The notes beneath the pieces are model-generated. The model had not been told where the DNA came from. It saw nothing but the letters and a program-made list of their open reading frames with translations, and made no database searches. Shown piece after piece: positions 44,544 through 55,323 of a stretch of DNA of 64,000 nt. Where the stretch lies: NCBI GenBank assembly GCA_036927565.1, contig JAYESD010000007.1, positions 128,500,230-128,564,229 of the forward strand. Reading direction: 5' to 3'. Each line of letters opens with the position of its first letter. Position 1 is the stretch's first letter. The position numbers and the translations under genes are program-made. This DNA is from Tuctoria greenei (taxonomy: Eukaryota > Streptophyta > Magnoliopsida > Poales > Poaceae).

Positions 44544-45152
44544 CAAGAGAGCCCAGAGCTCGTGTGAAACGACTTTGGGGCTGTTCCTCTTGTGTTATAT
44601 TGAATAAAATTCGTAGTTTGAAGGAACCTTTGTGCCTTTTCCGTCCGACTTGTTCCAGACAAGTTTTACTCGTCGAGTTTTTGGACAGCACTACCTTTCG
44701 TCGGTGGTTTTATCATAACTCGAGTTTTACAGATCCAATTGACGTGATTCTTTTTGGTTTGTCTTCACAACTTGATTATATATCATATGTCAAAATTTCA
44801 CGGTCATTGCATTTGTGGTTTCTGATCTACACGAGTTTCTTTGCAGCATTCCAGAACTATTTTTTCTTGGGTAGGGCAGATTAACCTTGTTTGATCTTTT
44901 GATCATAGCTTGAGTTTTTCTCGACCGATTTGAGTGATTCCTTTTGTTTGTATTCGTGACTTGATTCTCTCTGATATCCATCACTTTTGTCACGGTGAAA
45001 CACATTTAGATTAGTCTCACACACGATTTCTTTAAGAGATCGTTTTTCTGCCGAAGGGGTTGGGGTTTAATTGTTTCCGCTACGTAAGATTTTTATACCT
45101 ACCATTCACCCCCCCCTCTGGTAGCTTTTTACGTGCTCTTTGATCCTACAAT

Positions 45153-45165
45153 TGGTATTAGAGCC
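45153..45165 (+). other. Primer-binding site of element D
   Basis: TGGTATTAGAGCC two bases after the LTR end at 45150, the initiator-Met primer class with one change. Confidence 0.85.
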
Positions 45166-45212
45166 ACGGTGCTCTAATCTTTGTGATTTGCGCGTGTTTT
45201 TGACTAATCATC

Positions 45213-47298
45213 ATGGAGAAGTACTCTGCCAAACCTTGTGTGTTTGCTGGTATTGATTTTCAGGTTTGGAAGGCACGCATGGAGGCTTTCATCCAGGCAC
45301 AAGGCTTTGCAATATGGGAGAAGGTATACAAGACTTACGAAGTGCCATCAAACGATCAAGTTACAGCTATAAATCTGAGAGATGTCGACAACAACAACAA
45401 GGCTCGGAACATGATCATACAAGGATTAACACAAAGCGACTTCGACCGTGTTGCACACCTCCGATCTGCATACGATGTGTGGCAAGCACTTTGTGACTAC
45501 CACGAAGGATCCAACACGATCAAAGAGGTAAGGCAAGACATGTTCAAGAAAGAATACATGCGCTTCGAGATGCAACCCGGTGAGTCTATTGATGACCTTT
45601 TTGCTCGCTTTAATAAGATTCTCAGCAACTTGCGTAGTGTCAATGTTAATTTTTCAGATGCTGAAAATGCTAGGCAATTGCTAAATGCATTAGATATGTC
45701 AATTCGGGAGATGAAAGTCACATCTATTCGTGAATCTACTGTCATGAGTTCACTTACTTTAGATGTGCTATATTCCAAGTTAAAAACTCATGAAATTGAC
45801 ATCCTAGCACGTAAGAACCCAAATAAGTATATTGCATTTGTTTCACAACGTGATATGTCTAGCTCCGACCAATCATCATCTTGCAATACTCTTGCTTTGT
45901 TGTCCTCACTAACCCTGGAGCAGATCGAAGAATTTCCGAGTTGGCACTCATCTCTACTAGATTCTCAAAAGCATTGCAAAATGTGAGAACTAGAAGGAAA
46001 GGAAGCTTTGGACCTCAACGCTGTTTTGAATGTGGTAAAACAGGACACTTTCGTACAGAATGCCCTAACCTTTCAGGTCCAACCACCCGGGAAGAAAAAC
46101 AAAGCAAGGTCCGGACCTCCTCTGGAAATTCCAACAAGAAGAAGAAAGGTACCATAGGATGCAAGATGATCAACAGTTTCATCACCGCGCTTCAAGAGTT
46201 CAGTTCAAGTGACGTGGACATTGGAAGTGACGAAGATGAAGAAGATTTGGCAAACTTGTGCTTTATGGCGGGCAAGTCAAGATCAAGTATGGAGGAGGAA
46301 GAACACAACAGCAACAATGAAGAGGTATGTCCTACTTGCGAAGAAATGTGTGATGCTATTTCTCGTACCACTGTTATTGTTAAGAAAAAGGAAAAAAAGC
46401 TTAGGGATAGTGCTGCTAAAATTGAATCACTAGAATCTGAAATCAACCGTTTAAAAACGTTGATTCCTAGTGATGATGCGTGTTCCTCATGTGATTTAAT
46501 ATATGAACAATTGTCCTCATTAAGAAGTGTGCACACCTCCACACTTGATAAACTTGAGTTAGAAATTGAAAAGAACAAAGAGCTTGCTGCACTTAATGAT
46601 AAAAACATTAAAGATTCTAGTTGTTCTATAATTGATTTGCATTGTTCTACTTGTGATGATCTTGATAAGAAACTACAGGATGCTATGAATGAAATTTCTA
46701 TATTGAACAATGCTTTACGTTCTCATGAAGTTAAATTTTGTTCAAATTGCACACTAAAAGGAAAAACTTCATGTGAAAATCGCCTTGATCTGTCCAATAA
46801 ACTTGATGATATGCATAGGACATTAGATCGGTTTTGTAATGGGAATGAGAACCTAAACTTACTGCTGAATTCTTCCAAGTCTTGCAATGATAAAACTGGT
46901 TTAGGTTTTGATTCCCATGCTCATGCTAAGGCACATCCACATACAATTGTAAAGTCATTAGGAAATGGTTTGATTCAAACAGTCCCTAAACAAAAAGGAG
47001 TGGTTTTCAAATCTGCAGGAGTGTTGCCTCATTTGGTTTCAAATAAAAATATTCCTTGCTCATCTAGACATGAACACAAAGTTAAATTTCATTGTACCTT
47101 CTGTGGTAGAGATGGTCATGTCATAGATTTTTGTTATAGACTAGCTAAACAACAGAAAAGGGAAAGAATGGTTGCTAATCTCATAACTTTCATGCAAAAT
47201 TTGCTGCACACATTGAACCGAATGTACAACTGCTGTTTTGAGTCAAAAACATTCAAAGTTTACCTCCAGACCTTCTGTTTTTACCTCCGGAGCTACTG
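45213..47298 (+). pseudogene. gag: Gag of element D with two zinc knuckles and a Cys-rich coiled coil
   Basis: ATG at 45213 (MEKYSAKPCVFAGIDFQVW). Capsid-like core: AYDVWQALCDYHEGSNTI, then MRFEMQPGESIDDLFARFN, then LNALDMSIREMKVTSI. A frameshift near 45930-45985 moves to the frame with CFECGKTGHFRTECP (CCHC). Next come an acidic stretch and a predicted coiled coil holding CPTCEEMC, CSSCDLIYE, CSTCDDLDKKL and CSNCTLKGKTSC, then a second knuckle CTFCGRDGHVIDFCY. Near 47240-47300 the frame returns to that of pol. Structural protein of the particle; the second knuckle and CXXC series are unusual for copia gag. Confidence 0.87.
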
Positions 47299-47498
47299 AT
47301 TTTTGTGCTACACAAGTAACACCTTATAGGTCAGTATTCAAGAATAAAAGATCTCAAAATTTGACTCATAAACCTACTGTTTTGTCTCAGCTTTCGCGTA
47401 TTTTTCCTGCTGCACGTCGCGTGACTCAGTACTGGATTCCTAAATGCCTTTTGACTAACCCCAGTATTGAGTCATCGACATATTGTACTTTTATATAG

Positions 47499-48824
47499 GT
47501 TACACGTTTGAGGAAGGAGAACATTTGGATTGTGGATTCAGGTTGCTCACACCACATGACCGGTAACAAAGATTGGTTCTCCTTCCCCTCTTTTGTGTCA
47601 CGTGTAGAGAATGTTACTTTTGCCGATAATTCCTCAACTCCTATAATTGCTAAGGGTTCAGTTAGAGTAAATGATCACTACACTTAGAAGGATGTGGCAC
47701 TTGTCAAAAATTTGAAATACAACTTGCTTTCTGTTTCACAATTGCTAGATGAAAATCTGGAAATTATTTTCAATAAAAACTGCTGCAAAGTTGTAAGTTC
47801 AAATAGTGAGCTTATTTTTAACATGTCTTGGTTTGGAAGAGTTTTTAAAGCTGATTTTGATATGTCTTTCTCTAAGCGTAGGTGTCTAGTTGCTAATGAT
47901 TCAAAGGACTTATATTTTTGGCATCGTAGACTTGGTCACGTAGGCTTTGATCACCTAACGCGTGTTAGTGCTCTTGATCGCATACGTGGGCTTCCTAAGC
48001 TTAAAGGGGACAAAGAAATTGTGTGCTCTTCTTGTAGACAAGCTAAGATGGTTGCAGGTTCACATACTCTTCTCACAATGATCATGACAACTGAACCATG
48101 TCAACTTTTGCATCTTGACACCGTAGGACCTTCACGTGTTCAATCCTTTGGAGGTAAATGGTATGTTCTTGTTATCGTTGATGATTATTCTAGATACTCT
48201 TGGGTTTTCTTTATGGCGTCTAAGAATGAAGTTTTTAGTCACTTTAGAACTTTATTTCTTAGATTATCAATTGATCACCCAGGATCATTAAGAGCAATTA
48301 GAAGTGATAATGGAACTGAATTTAAAAATCAATCTTTTGATCACTTTTGTGCTGAAAATAGAATAGATCATCAATTCTCTTCACCATACGTACCTCAACA
48401 AAACGGTGTTGTAGAAAGAAAGAACAGAACTTTAGTTGAGATGGCTAGGACTATGCTTGATGAATATCAAACTCCTAGGAAATTTTGGGTTGATGCGTTA
48501 GCAACCGCTTGTTATGTCTCAAATCGTGTTTTCTTGCGTGCTAAGCTAGGTAAAACACCATATGAGCTCCGGTTTGGACATAGGCCTAGTGTTACACACT
48601 TTCGGGTCTTTGGTTGCAAATGCTTTGTTAAGAAACATGGTAATCTTGATAAATTTGAACCTCGATCCATTGATGGCATGTTTCTTGGTTATCCATCTCA
48701 TACTAGAGGCTACCGTGTGCTTTTACTTGACACTAACAAAATTGTGGAGACTTGTGAAGTGTCTTTTGATGAAGCTAGCCCAGGTACTAGCTCCAGTGTT
48801 GCAGGACCAGATCCGTATCCTTAG
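47499..48824 (+). pseudogene. pol: Protease-integrase of element D
   Basis: Protease box WIVDSGCSHHMTG near 47525. A TAG at about 47686 interrupts it. Integrase zinc region HRRLGHVGFDHL, then CSSCRQAK; core HLDTVGPSR, then VIVDDYSRYSW, then SDNGTEFKN, then QQNGVVERKNRTLVEMART, all catalytic residues present; then FLGYPSHTRGYRVLLLD. Stop at 48822 just before GEGIFKDEEE. It joins the strands of new DNA copies into the genome. Confidence 0.9.
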
Positions 48825-50672
48825 GGGGAGGGTATTTTCAAAGATGAAGAAGAGCCGGTGATACTGCCTAGTAGTTCCGAAGTTGACACGTGTCCAGCTC
48901 CGGACATTGAACAAGCTCCGGCTATCACCTATGTTGGTCCTGATTGTCCACAAGTCACAAGCTCATCAATCTACGATGAACCTAATGAAGAAGAAGCTTG
49001 TGAGACATCTGTTCCCCTACGTTTTTACAAAGATCATCCCCCACAACAGATTATTGGAAGCTTGCACGAACGAGTCACACGGTCCAGGTTTTGTGATCCA
49101 AACTCTCATGCTCATTCTGCTTTTGTTGCTTCTTTCGAACCCAAAGATATATCACACGCACTCACTAATGAATCTTGGATTATTGCCATGCAAGAAGAGT
49201 TAGTAAATTTTGAAAGAAATAATGTTTGGAAACTTGTACCTCCACCTCAAGGTCACACTTTAATTGGAACTAAATGGGTATTTAAAAATAAACAAAGTGA
49301 GGATGGGGTTGTGGTTAGGAATAAGGCTAGGTTGGTTGCTCAAGGTTCCACTCAAGTTGAAGGTCTAGATTTTGATGAAACTTTTGCTCCTGTCGCTAGA
49401 TTAGAAGCCATAAGAATTTTGTCAGCTTTTGCAGCATCTAAAGGTTTTAAGCTATTTCAAATGGATGTTAAAAGTGCTTTTCTTAATGGCTACATAGATG
49501 AGGAGGTTTATGTCAAACAACCACCAGGTTTTGAAAATCCAGATTTTCCTAATCATGTTTACAAACTGTCCAAAGCCTTATACGGTCTCAAACAAGCCCC
49601 TAGAGCATGGTATGATAGGTTAAAAACATTCTTACTTGAAAAGGGGTTTACCATGGGCAAGGTTGATAAAACTCTTTTTGTGCTTAAACATGGCAATGAC
49701 TCATTATTCGTTCAAGTGTATGTGGATGATATTATCTTTGGTTGTGCTTCTCATGATCTTGTGTCCAAGTTTTCAGCAATGATGAGTTCCGAATTTGAAA
49801 TGAGTATGATGAGTGAACTCACTTACTTTTTGGGGCTGCAAATCAAGCAAACCAAGGAGGGTACCTTTGTGCATCAAACGAAGTATAACAAAGACCTTCT
49901 AAGGCACTTCAACATGGACAAATGCAAGCCTCTTCGCACACCAATGGGAACAGCGACAACACTTGAACTTGATGAAGATGGTGAACCCGTGGATCAAAAA
50001 GAATATAGAAGCATGATCGGATCACTTTTGTACCTCACGGCATCAAGACCGGACATATAATTCAGCGTATGTCTTTGTGCACGGTTTCAAGCCTCCCCAC
50101 GTGCTTCACATCGTCAAGCCGTCAAAAGGATTCTTAGGTACTTACATGGAACTCAAGAATTTGGCATTTTTCTTCCTTCTTCCTCAACCGTTACTTTGAA
50201 AGCTTTTTCGGATGCTGATTTTGGGGGTTGTAGGATTGATAGGAAAAGTACTTCCGGTTCTTGTCATTTTCTTGATAATTCTCTTGTTGCTTGGTCCTCT
50301 AGAAAAAAAAATTCAGTTGCACAATCCACAGCCGAATCTGAATATGTAGCTGCTGCTAGTGCTTGCTCACAAATTCTTTGGATTGTTCAAACACTTAAGG
50401 ACTATGGGGTTGATCTAGATAGTGTTCCACTATTCTGTGATAACACTAGTGACATTTGCATTGCTAAAAACCCCGTGCAACATTTTAGAACTAAGCACAT
50501 TGACATTAGGTATCACTTTCTCCGAGATAACATTGAAAAAGGAAACATTGTGCTTCACCATGTAGATACCGAACAACAATTGGATGACATTTTTACAAAA
50601 CCTTTGGATTTCACTTGTTTTTGTTACATTCGTAGTGAAATAGGGGTTATGCATCCTCATGGCTTAAATTGA
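48825..50672 (+). pseudogene. pol: RT-RNase H of element D
   Basis: Same frame as the integrase. RT: KWVFKNKQSEDGVVVRNKAR, then FDETFAPVARLEAIRIL, then QMDVKSAFLNGYIDEEVYV, then KALYGLKQAPRAWYDRL, then VYVDDIIFGC (active site intact). A TAA at 50058 precedes FSVCLCARFQASPRA. RNase H: SDADFGGCRIDRKSTSGS, then ESEYVAAASACSQILW, then DNTS, then TKHIDIRYHFLRD, then TEQQLDDIFTKPLD. Ends at TGA 50670. Only about three stops break the whole RT-RNase H, so it was active fairly recently. Confidence 0.9.
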
Positions 50673-51642
50673 GGGGGGGTTTTGAAACTTGGGAAGTCTA
50701 TGTGTGAATCTGAAATTAAAATAATATGAGCATAGTATTTCATATATATATGACTTTGTGATTCCTTTTACGTGCTGAAAGTTCTTACTACATTACTCGT
50801 GTTATACATTTTGTAGTTTTTGCCATGTTTAGTAATTGGAATAATTACTTACACTAAAACTGGTCATGGTCGAACTTTCTTGCTGTTTTGAACTTGTTAC
50901 ATGTTCACAAGTGCTTTTAATCATAAAGAATTAATCAAGTAATCAACTCACGTGTTGAGTTTTTATGAACAAATATAAATTGAGAAAAGATCAAGAGAAT
51001 ATGCATGCATCGCACTTCTTCTTTTGAGATGGCTTATCATTGCACTTAGATATGAACTTGGAAGAAGTTGTGTATGACTAAAACCATGTCCTTAAGCTTC
51101 TGATTGTCAAATGACATAGGCTTGGCTTGGTTGGTTAGAATAAGGCAGATGCGCATATAATCTCTTGCAAATATCATATGATCTAAATTTGTGTTTTGAA
51201 AAATAATAAAATGCAGCAACTAGTGTCATGCTTTCAAGTTATGAAATAGTTAAGTTTGTGAGATCATGACTTGCTTAAATTGAAAATTACATATGATCTC
51301 TAGCATGGCTTACACTACTTTATGTATCTCATTGATGTGATAGTATAAGTTACTTGATAGTATGACTTGGATGAGCTTTGTTTTACATGTATATGTTATA
51401 ATATGCTCATAACAATTAAAATTTCTCTTTTACCTTGCTGAATACATTGTCAAAGTGGGAGAGATTAATCACACATTCAAAAAGAGAATATGTGCATAAG
51501 GAGAGATAATAAAGTGGGAGAGTTTTCTTCTCATTTTACTTTTGATTTACAAAAGGGGAGAAATTGCCTTCAAAACTTTTATGTGAATAAGTCAATGTTC
51601 GGATTTTAAATGGTGTTGCCAATGCATTCATCAAGGGGAGAT
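50673..51642 (+). other. 3' untranslated region of element D with several polypurine tracts
   Basis: GAGGGGGGG at 50671-50679, AAAGTGGGAGAGA at 51453-51465, AAAGTGGGAGAG at 51511-51522, AAAAGGGGAGAAA at 51551-51563 and AAGGGGAGA at 51633-51641, the last next to the LTR. No gene. Repeated purine tracts are a Sirevirus trait. Confidence 0.75.
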
Positions 51643-53502
51643 TGTAAGACCTATATGTGCTGAATACATTGGCTTGTAGTGAATACACTTGGCTTTGATG
51701 ATAAAAGTTTCGAATATCACCAAAACACCTTTTTATCAAGGTCCGACTCTAGCTCTGAGCTACAGCAAGGTCCGACGGTAGGTCCGACTTAGTTTGGGTA
51801 GCTCCGGTTACGTTCGATGCTAGGTCCGACTAGCTTTGGTCAGCTACGGTGAATTTTTGTCTTTAGCTCCGACATGTCTTTGATAGCTCCGACATGTTTT
51901 TGCTAAGCTCCAAGTTGATTTTTCTAGCTCCGGCTTTTGGGTTTACTAGTTCCGACTAGTTTTGGTTAGCCCTGGCGCTAGGTCCTGCTAGTTTTGTAAG
52001 CTCCGGTGGGAACTTGGTTGTACTAGTTTTGGTAAGCTCCGGCGCTAGGTTCTGCTAGCTTTTGTTAGCTCCGGCTCAAGGTTCGGGTTGCTCTGGCAAG
52101 GTCCGGAACTTGACCGAAATGTTTCTGCTTTTCATTTGCAATGTTTCGTACTTTCTTTACATTGTTGGAAAGTTTGCTTAGTATTCTTTTACTAAGTTTT
52201 TGGTGTGTTTTGGATGATATGGCTGATATCGTTTTGCTATGCTTTGCAACATGCTTATGTGAGGTTCTCACGTAAGGTGTTGTGTTCGGAACTAACTTGA
52301 GTCAAGTCAAGGACTTGGGCTCGTATGGATTGGTTGTTTATTCATGTGCAGGTGTCGCTTGAGTTCAAGACATGGCTGGTGACGGGATCCATTGGACTAG
52401 TCTCAGGGAGGAGATGAGGTTCCAACAACCAAATTCAGGAGGAATTGTGGTTGAGCTGATCAGGAGGTTGCGCAGCATGATTGAATCAAGAACAATGCAT
52501 ATGAAGGTATCATGGACGTCATTGGAAGATGTTTGCACGTGTGCAAGGAGTGCATGGACGTGGCTACATGGTTCTGAGACGTGATGAAGAGATGTGGACG
52601 TAAAGAGTTGGTCGGAAAAGTCCAATCGACTAGGTTATGGACTCAGGCTGTGGCTGTGTTGGGTCTGACTGAAATATGGAAAGATTTGAGTTGGTTATGA
52701 TATGATTTCGTGTGGGTCACGAATTTGAGTTGTTTTAGGAATGTGGGATACGTTCCTAAGGTGTTTGGAAGTCTTAAGATTGCTTCTATCTGCGTATAGA
52801 AGAATCCTAAGCAGTTATGGAAAGTTACGATTCGTGAACAGCGTAGGATTAGGTTTCTGATTTGAGTTGAGTTGGCTTTCGAGCTGGTCATATAAGCAAG
52901 GGAGCCCAGAGCTCGTGTGAAACGACTTTGGGGCTGTTACTCTTGTGTTCTATTGAATAAAATTCGTAGTTTGAAGGAACTTTTGTGCCTTGTTCGTTCG
53001 ACTTGTTCCAGACAAGTTTTACTCGTCGAGTTTCTGGACAGCACTACCTTTCATCGGTGGTTTTATCATAACTCGAGTTTTACAGATCCAATTGATGTGA
53101 TTCTTTTTGGTTTGTCTTCACAACTTGATTATCTATCATATGTCAAAATTTTACGGTAATTGGATTTGTGGTTTCTGATCTACACGAGTTTCTTTGCAGC
53201 ATTCCAGAACTGTTTTTTCTCGAGTGGGGCAGATTAACCTTGTTTGATCTTTCGATCATAGCTTGAGTTTTTCTTGACGGATTTGAGTGATTCCTTTTGT
53301 GTTGTCTCCGTGACTTGATTCTCTCTGATATCCATCACTTTTATCACGGTGAAACACATTTAGATTAGTTTCACACACGATTTCTTTAAGAGATTGTTTT
53401 TCTGCCGAAGGGGTTCGGGTTTAATTGTTTCCGTTGCGTAAGATTTTTAAACCTACCATTCACCCTCCTCTGGTAGCTTTTTACGTGTTCTTCGATCCTA
53501 CA
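51643..53502 (+). repeat. 3' LTR of element D
   Basis: TGTAAGACC...GATCCTACA, 1860 bp, aligned with 43231-45150 apart from the missing 61-bp repeat and scattered substitutions. Followed by CACTA at 53503-53507. Confidence 0.94.
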
Positions 53503-53507
53503 CACTA

Positions 53508-55166
53508 TCATATGGTGTCAAGCAGCTGTTGGTCAAGGGATATTTGCAGCTCATCATTAAACAGGTGAAGGGTGAATGCTCCTGCAACCATCCCCAACTA
53601 GCTGCCTATCTCCTTGAAGTCCAGAGGCTTCAGAAGGACTTCGAAGTCCTGGACCTCCACCATGTACAGCGTCTCCATAACGCTGAAGCTGACGAACTCT
53701 CGACGAAAGCGTCAACCGGAGCTCCGGCTCCCGACGGAACCTTCGTCCGGAGGTTGTCTAAACCGACAGCTCAGCCTACCGAACTGAGTGAAGGGGGCGA
53801 GACCAGCACCTCAAAGCGTGCAGTCCCAATGGCCCTGTTACCATGGCAGCCATCAAGGGTCGTAGGTGCTGCTGGAAGCTCCGAGCAACCCAGCACGCAA
53901 GACTCGAATGCTCAAGTTAGCTCCGATGCATGGATCTCGGAGATCCGGAGCTACTTGAAAGACAACTTCCTTCCTAAAGATAATGTATCCGCTGACCGGA
54001 TAGTCAGATTGGCTAAAAGATACACGAGGGTAGAAGGGGGTCTCTACAGGCGCGGTGCTAACGGCGTCCTAATGCGGTGCATTACAAAGGAAGAAGGCTG
54101 CGAGCTCCTCACAGAAATCCATGGAGGCAAGTGTGGGAACCACGCGTCTTCCCGCACGCTGGTCGGTAAAGCTTTTCGGCATGGCTTTTATTGGCCTACA
54201 GCGTTCCAGGATGCAACTGAGCTGGTGAAGAAATGTGAAGCATGCCAGTTTCATGCAAAACAAATTCACATATCGGCTCAGCCTCTGCAAATGATACCTC
54301 CTACATGGCCTTTCACTTTGTGGGGGGTGGATATCTTGGGACCTTTCCCATGACCCATCGGAGGTTACAAGTTCCTGTACGTCGGCATTGACAAATTCAA
54401 CAAATGGCCGGAAGCAACTCCAGTTGTTACAATAAACAAGCAATCAACCATCAACTTATTACAGTCCATTGTATGCAGATTTGGAGTCCCAAACAAAATC
54501 ATAACCGATAATGGGACCCAATTCACAAGCTGTGCATTCCAAGGATATTGCGAAGATCTTGGCATTCAAGTCAGCTCCGCTTTTGTAGCTCACCCGGCAA
54601 GCAATAGCCAAGCCAAGAGAGCAAATGCAGAAATCTTAAAAGGACTCAAGACGCGCACACAAGAGCGTCTGAAAAAACACGGAGCCAACTGGATCGAAGA
54701 GCTTCCGCCCACTCTATGGACCAACAGGACAACTCCAAACCGGTCAACTGGAGAGACACCCTTTTTTCTGGTGTATGGAGTTGAAGCAGTCCTTCCTCCA
54801 TAAATCACCTTGGGGTCGCTCCGGGTCCGGACCTTCGATGGTGCCGCGCAGGACCAGCTCCGGCACGAAGACCTTGACCTCCTTGAAGAAGGAAGGTGTC
54901 GAGCAGCTGTTCGGAATGCCCGATACCGCCAAGCTCTCCGACGTTATCACCAAAGGCATGTTCACAGCCAACAGCTCGAGGAAGGCGATCTGGTGCTACG
55001 GAGAATACAATCCAGAGAAGGGTTAAACAAACTCTCCCCCGGCTGGGAAGGACCCTTCCGAGTGATTAAAGTAACCCGTCCCGGATGCATTTGCTTGGCA
55101 ACCGAGGATGAGACACCTCTCCCTAATCCTTGGAACATTGAGCACCTCCGTAAGTTCTACGCTTAA
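53508..55166 (+). pseudogene. pol: RNase H end and integrase of element C
   Basis: Takes up the RNase H frame broken at 43230 (YGVKQLLVKGYLQLII, then HVQRLHNAEADELSTKAS). The integrase zinc finger is an H...H pair (IHGGKCGNH) and KKCEACQ. Core: GVDILGPFP, then ITDNGTQFTS, then NAEILKGLKTR, giving the D, D, E positions; the QAKRAN stretch is usually QAERAN. Stop TGA at about 54352. The C-terminal part (GDLVLRRIQ, then KLSPGWEGPFRVIKV, then PWNIEHLRKFYA) is in frame after a further TAA near 54800 and ends at 55164. The main frame is not shifted over this stretch; only stops break it. Confidence 0.88.
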
Positions 55167-55251
55167 TATCATGGAGGTGAGTCTGTAGTTACACGTGATG
55201 TATGTTATAGAGTCATTGTACAGAGTCGGGTAGCTCCTCCGGGAGAACACC

Positions 55252-55273
55252 CGGACCTTCTCTGGAAGGTCCG
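55252..55273 (+). repeat. Perfect 9-bp-stem hairpin after pol of element C
   Basis: CGGACCTTC, loop TCTG, GAAGGTCCG. It lies just past the pol stop and before the end of the antisense ORF, so it could be a terminator or processing signal, or just one of the short palindromes scattered in this element (compare 42539-42558). Confidence 0.7.
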
Positions 55274-55323
55274 CAAAGTTCAGGCAACACTTGTGACAGT
55301 CGCAGAACTAAAAGTGTAGCTGG

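Larger units (their letters stand above)
43231..45150 (+). repeat. 5' LTR of element D
   Basis: TGTAAGACC...GATCCTACA, 1920 bp. U3 is rich in AGGTCCGAC and AGCTCCGGC units (43326-43760). TATA box at 44536-44543. It is 60 bp longer than the 3' LTR because of a tandem duplication at 43299-43420. Confidence 0.94.
43231..53502 (+). mobile_element. Copia retrotransposon D (Sirevirus-like), same family as A
   Basis: LTRs 43231-45150 and 51643-53502, TSD CACTA, iMet primer site at 45153, purine tract at 51633. One gag-pol order: gag, protease, integrase, RT, RNase H, which defines copia. It has several purine tracts before the 3' LTR and CCG-rich short repeats in U3. Coding frame broken by a few stops and two opposite frameshifts. 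Inserted into RNase H of element C. Confidence 0.95.
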
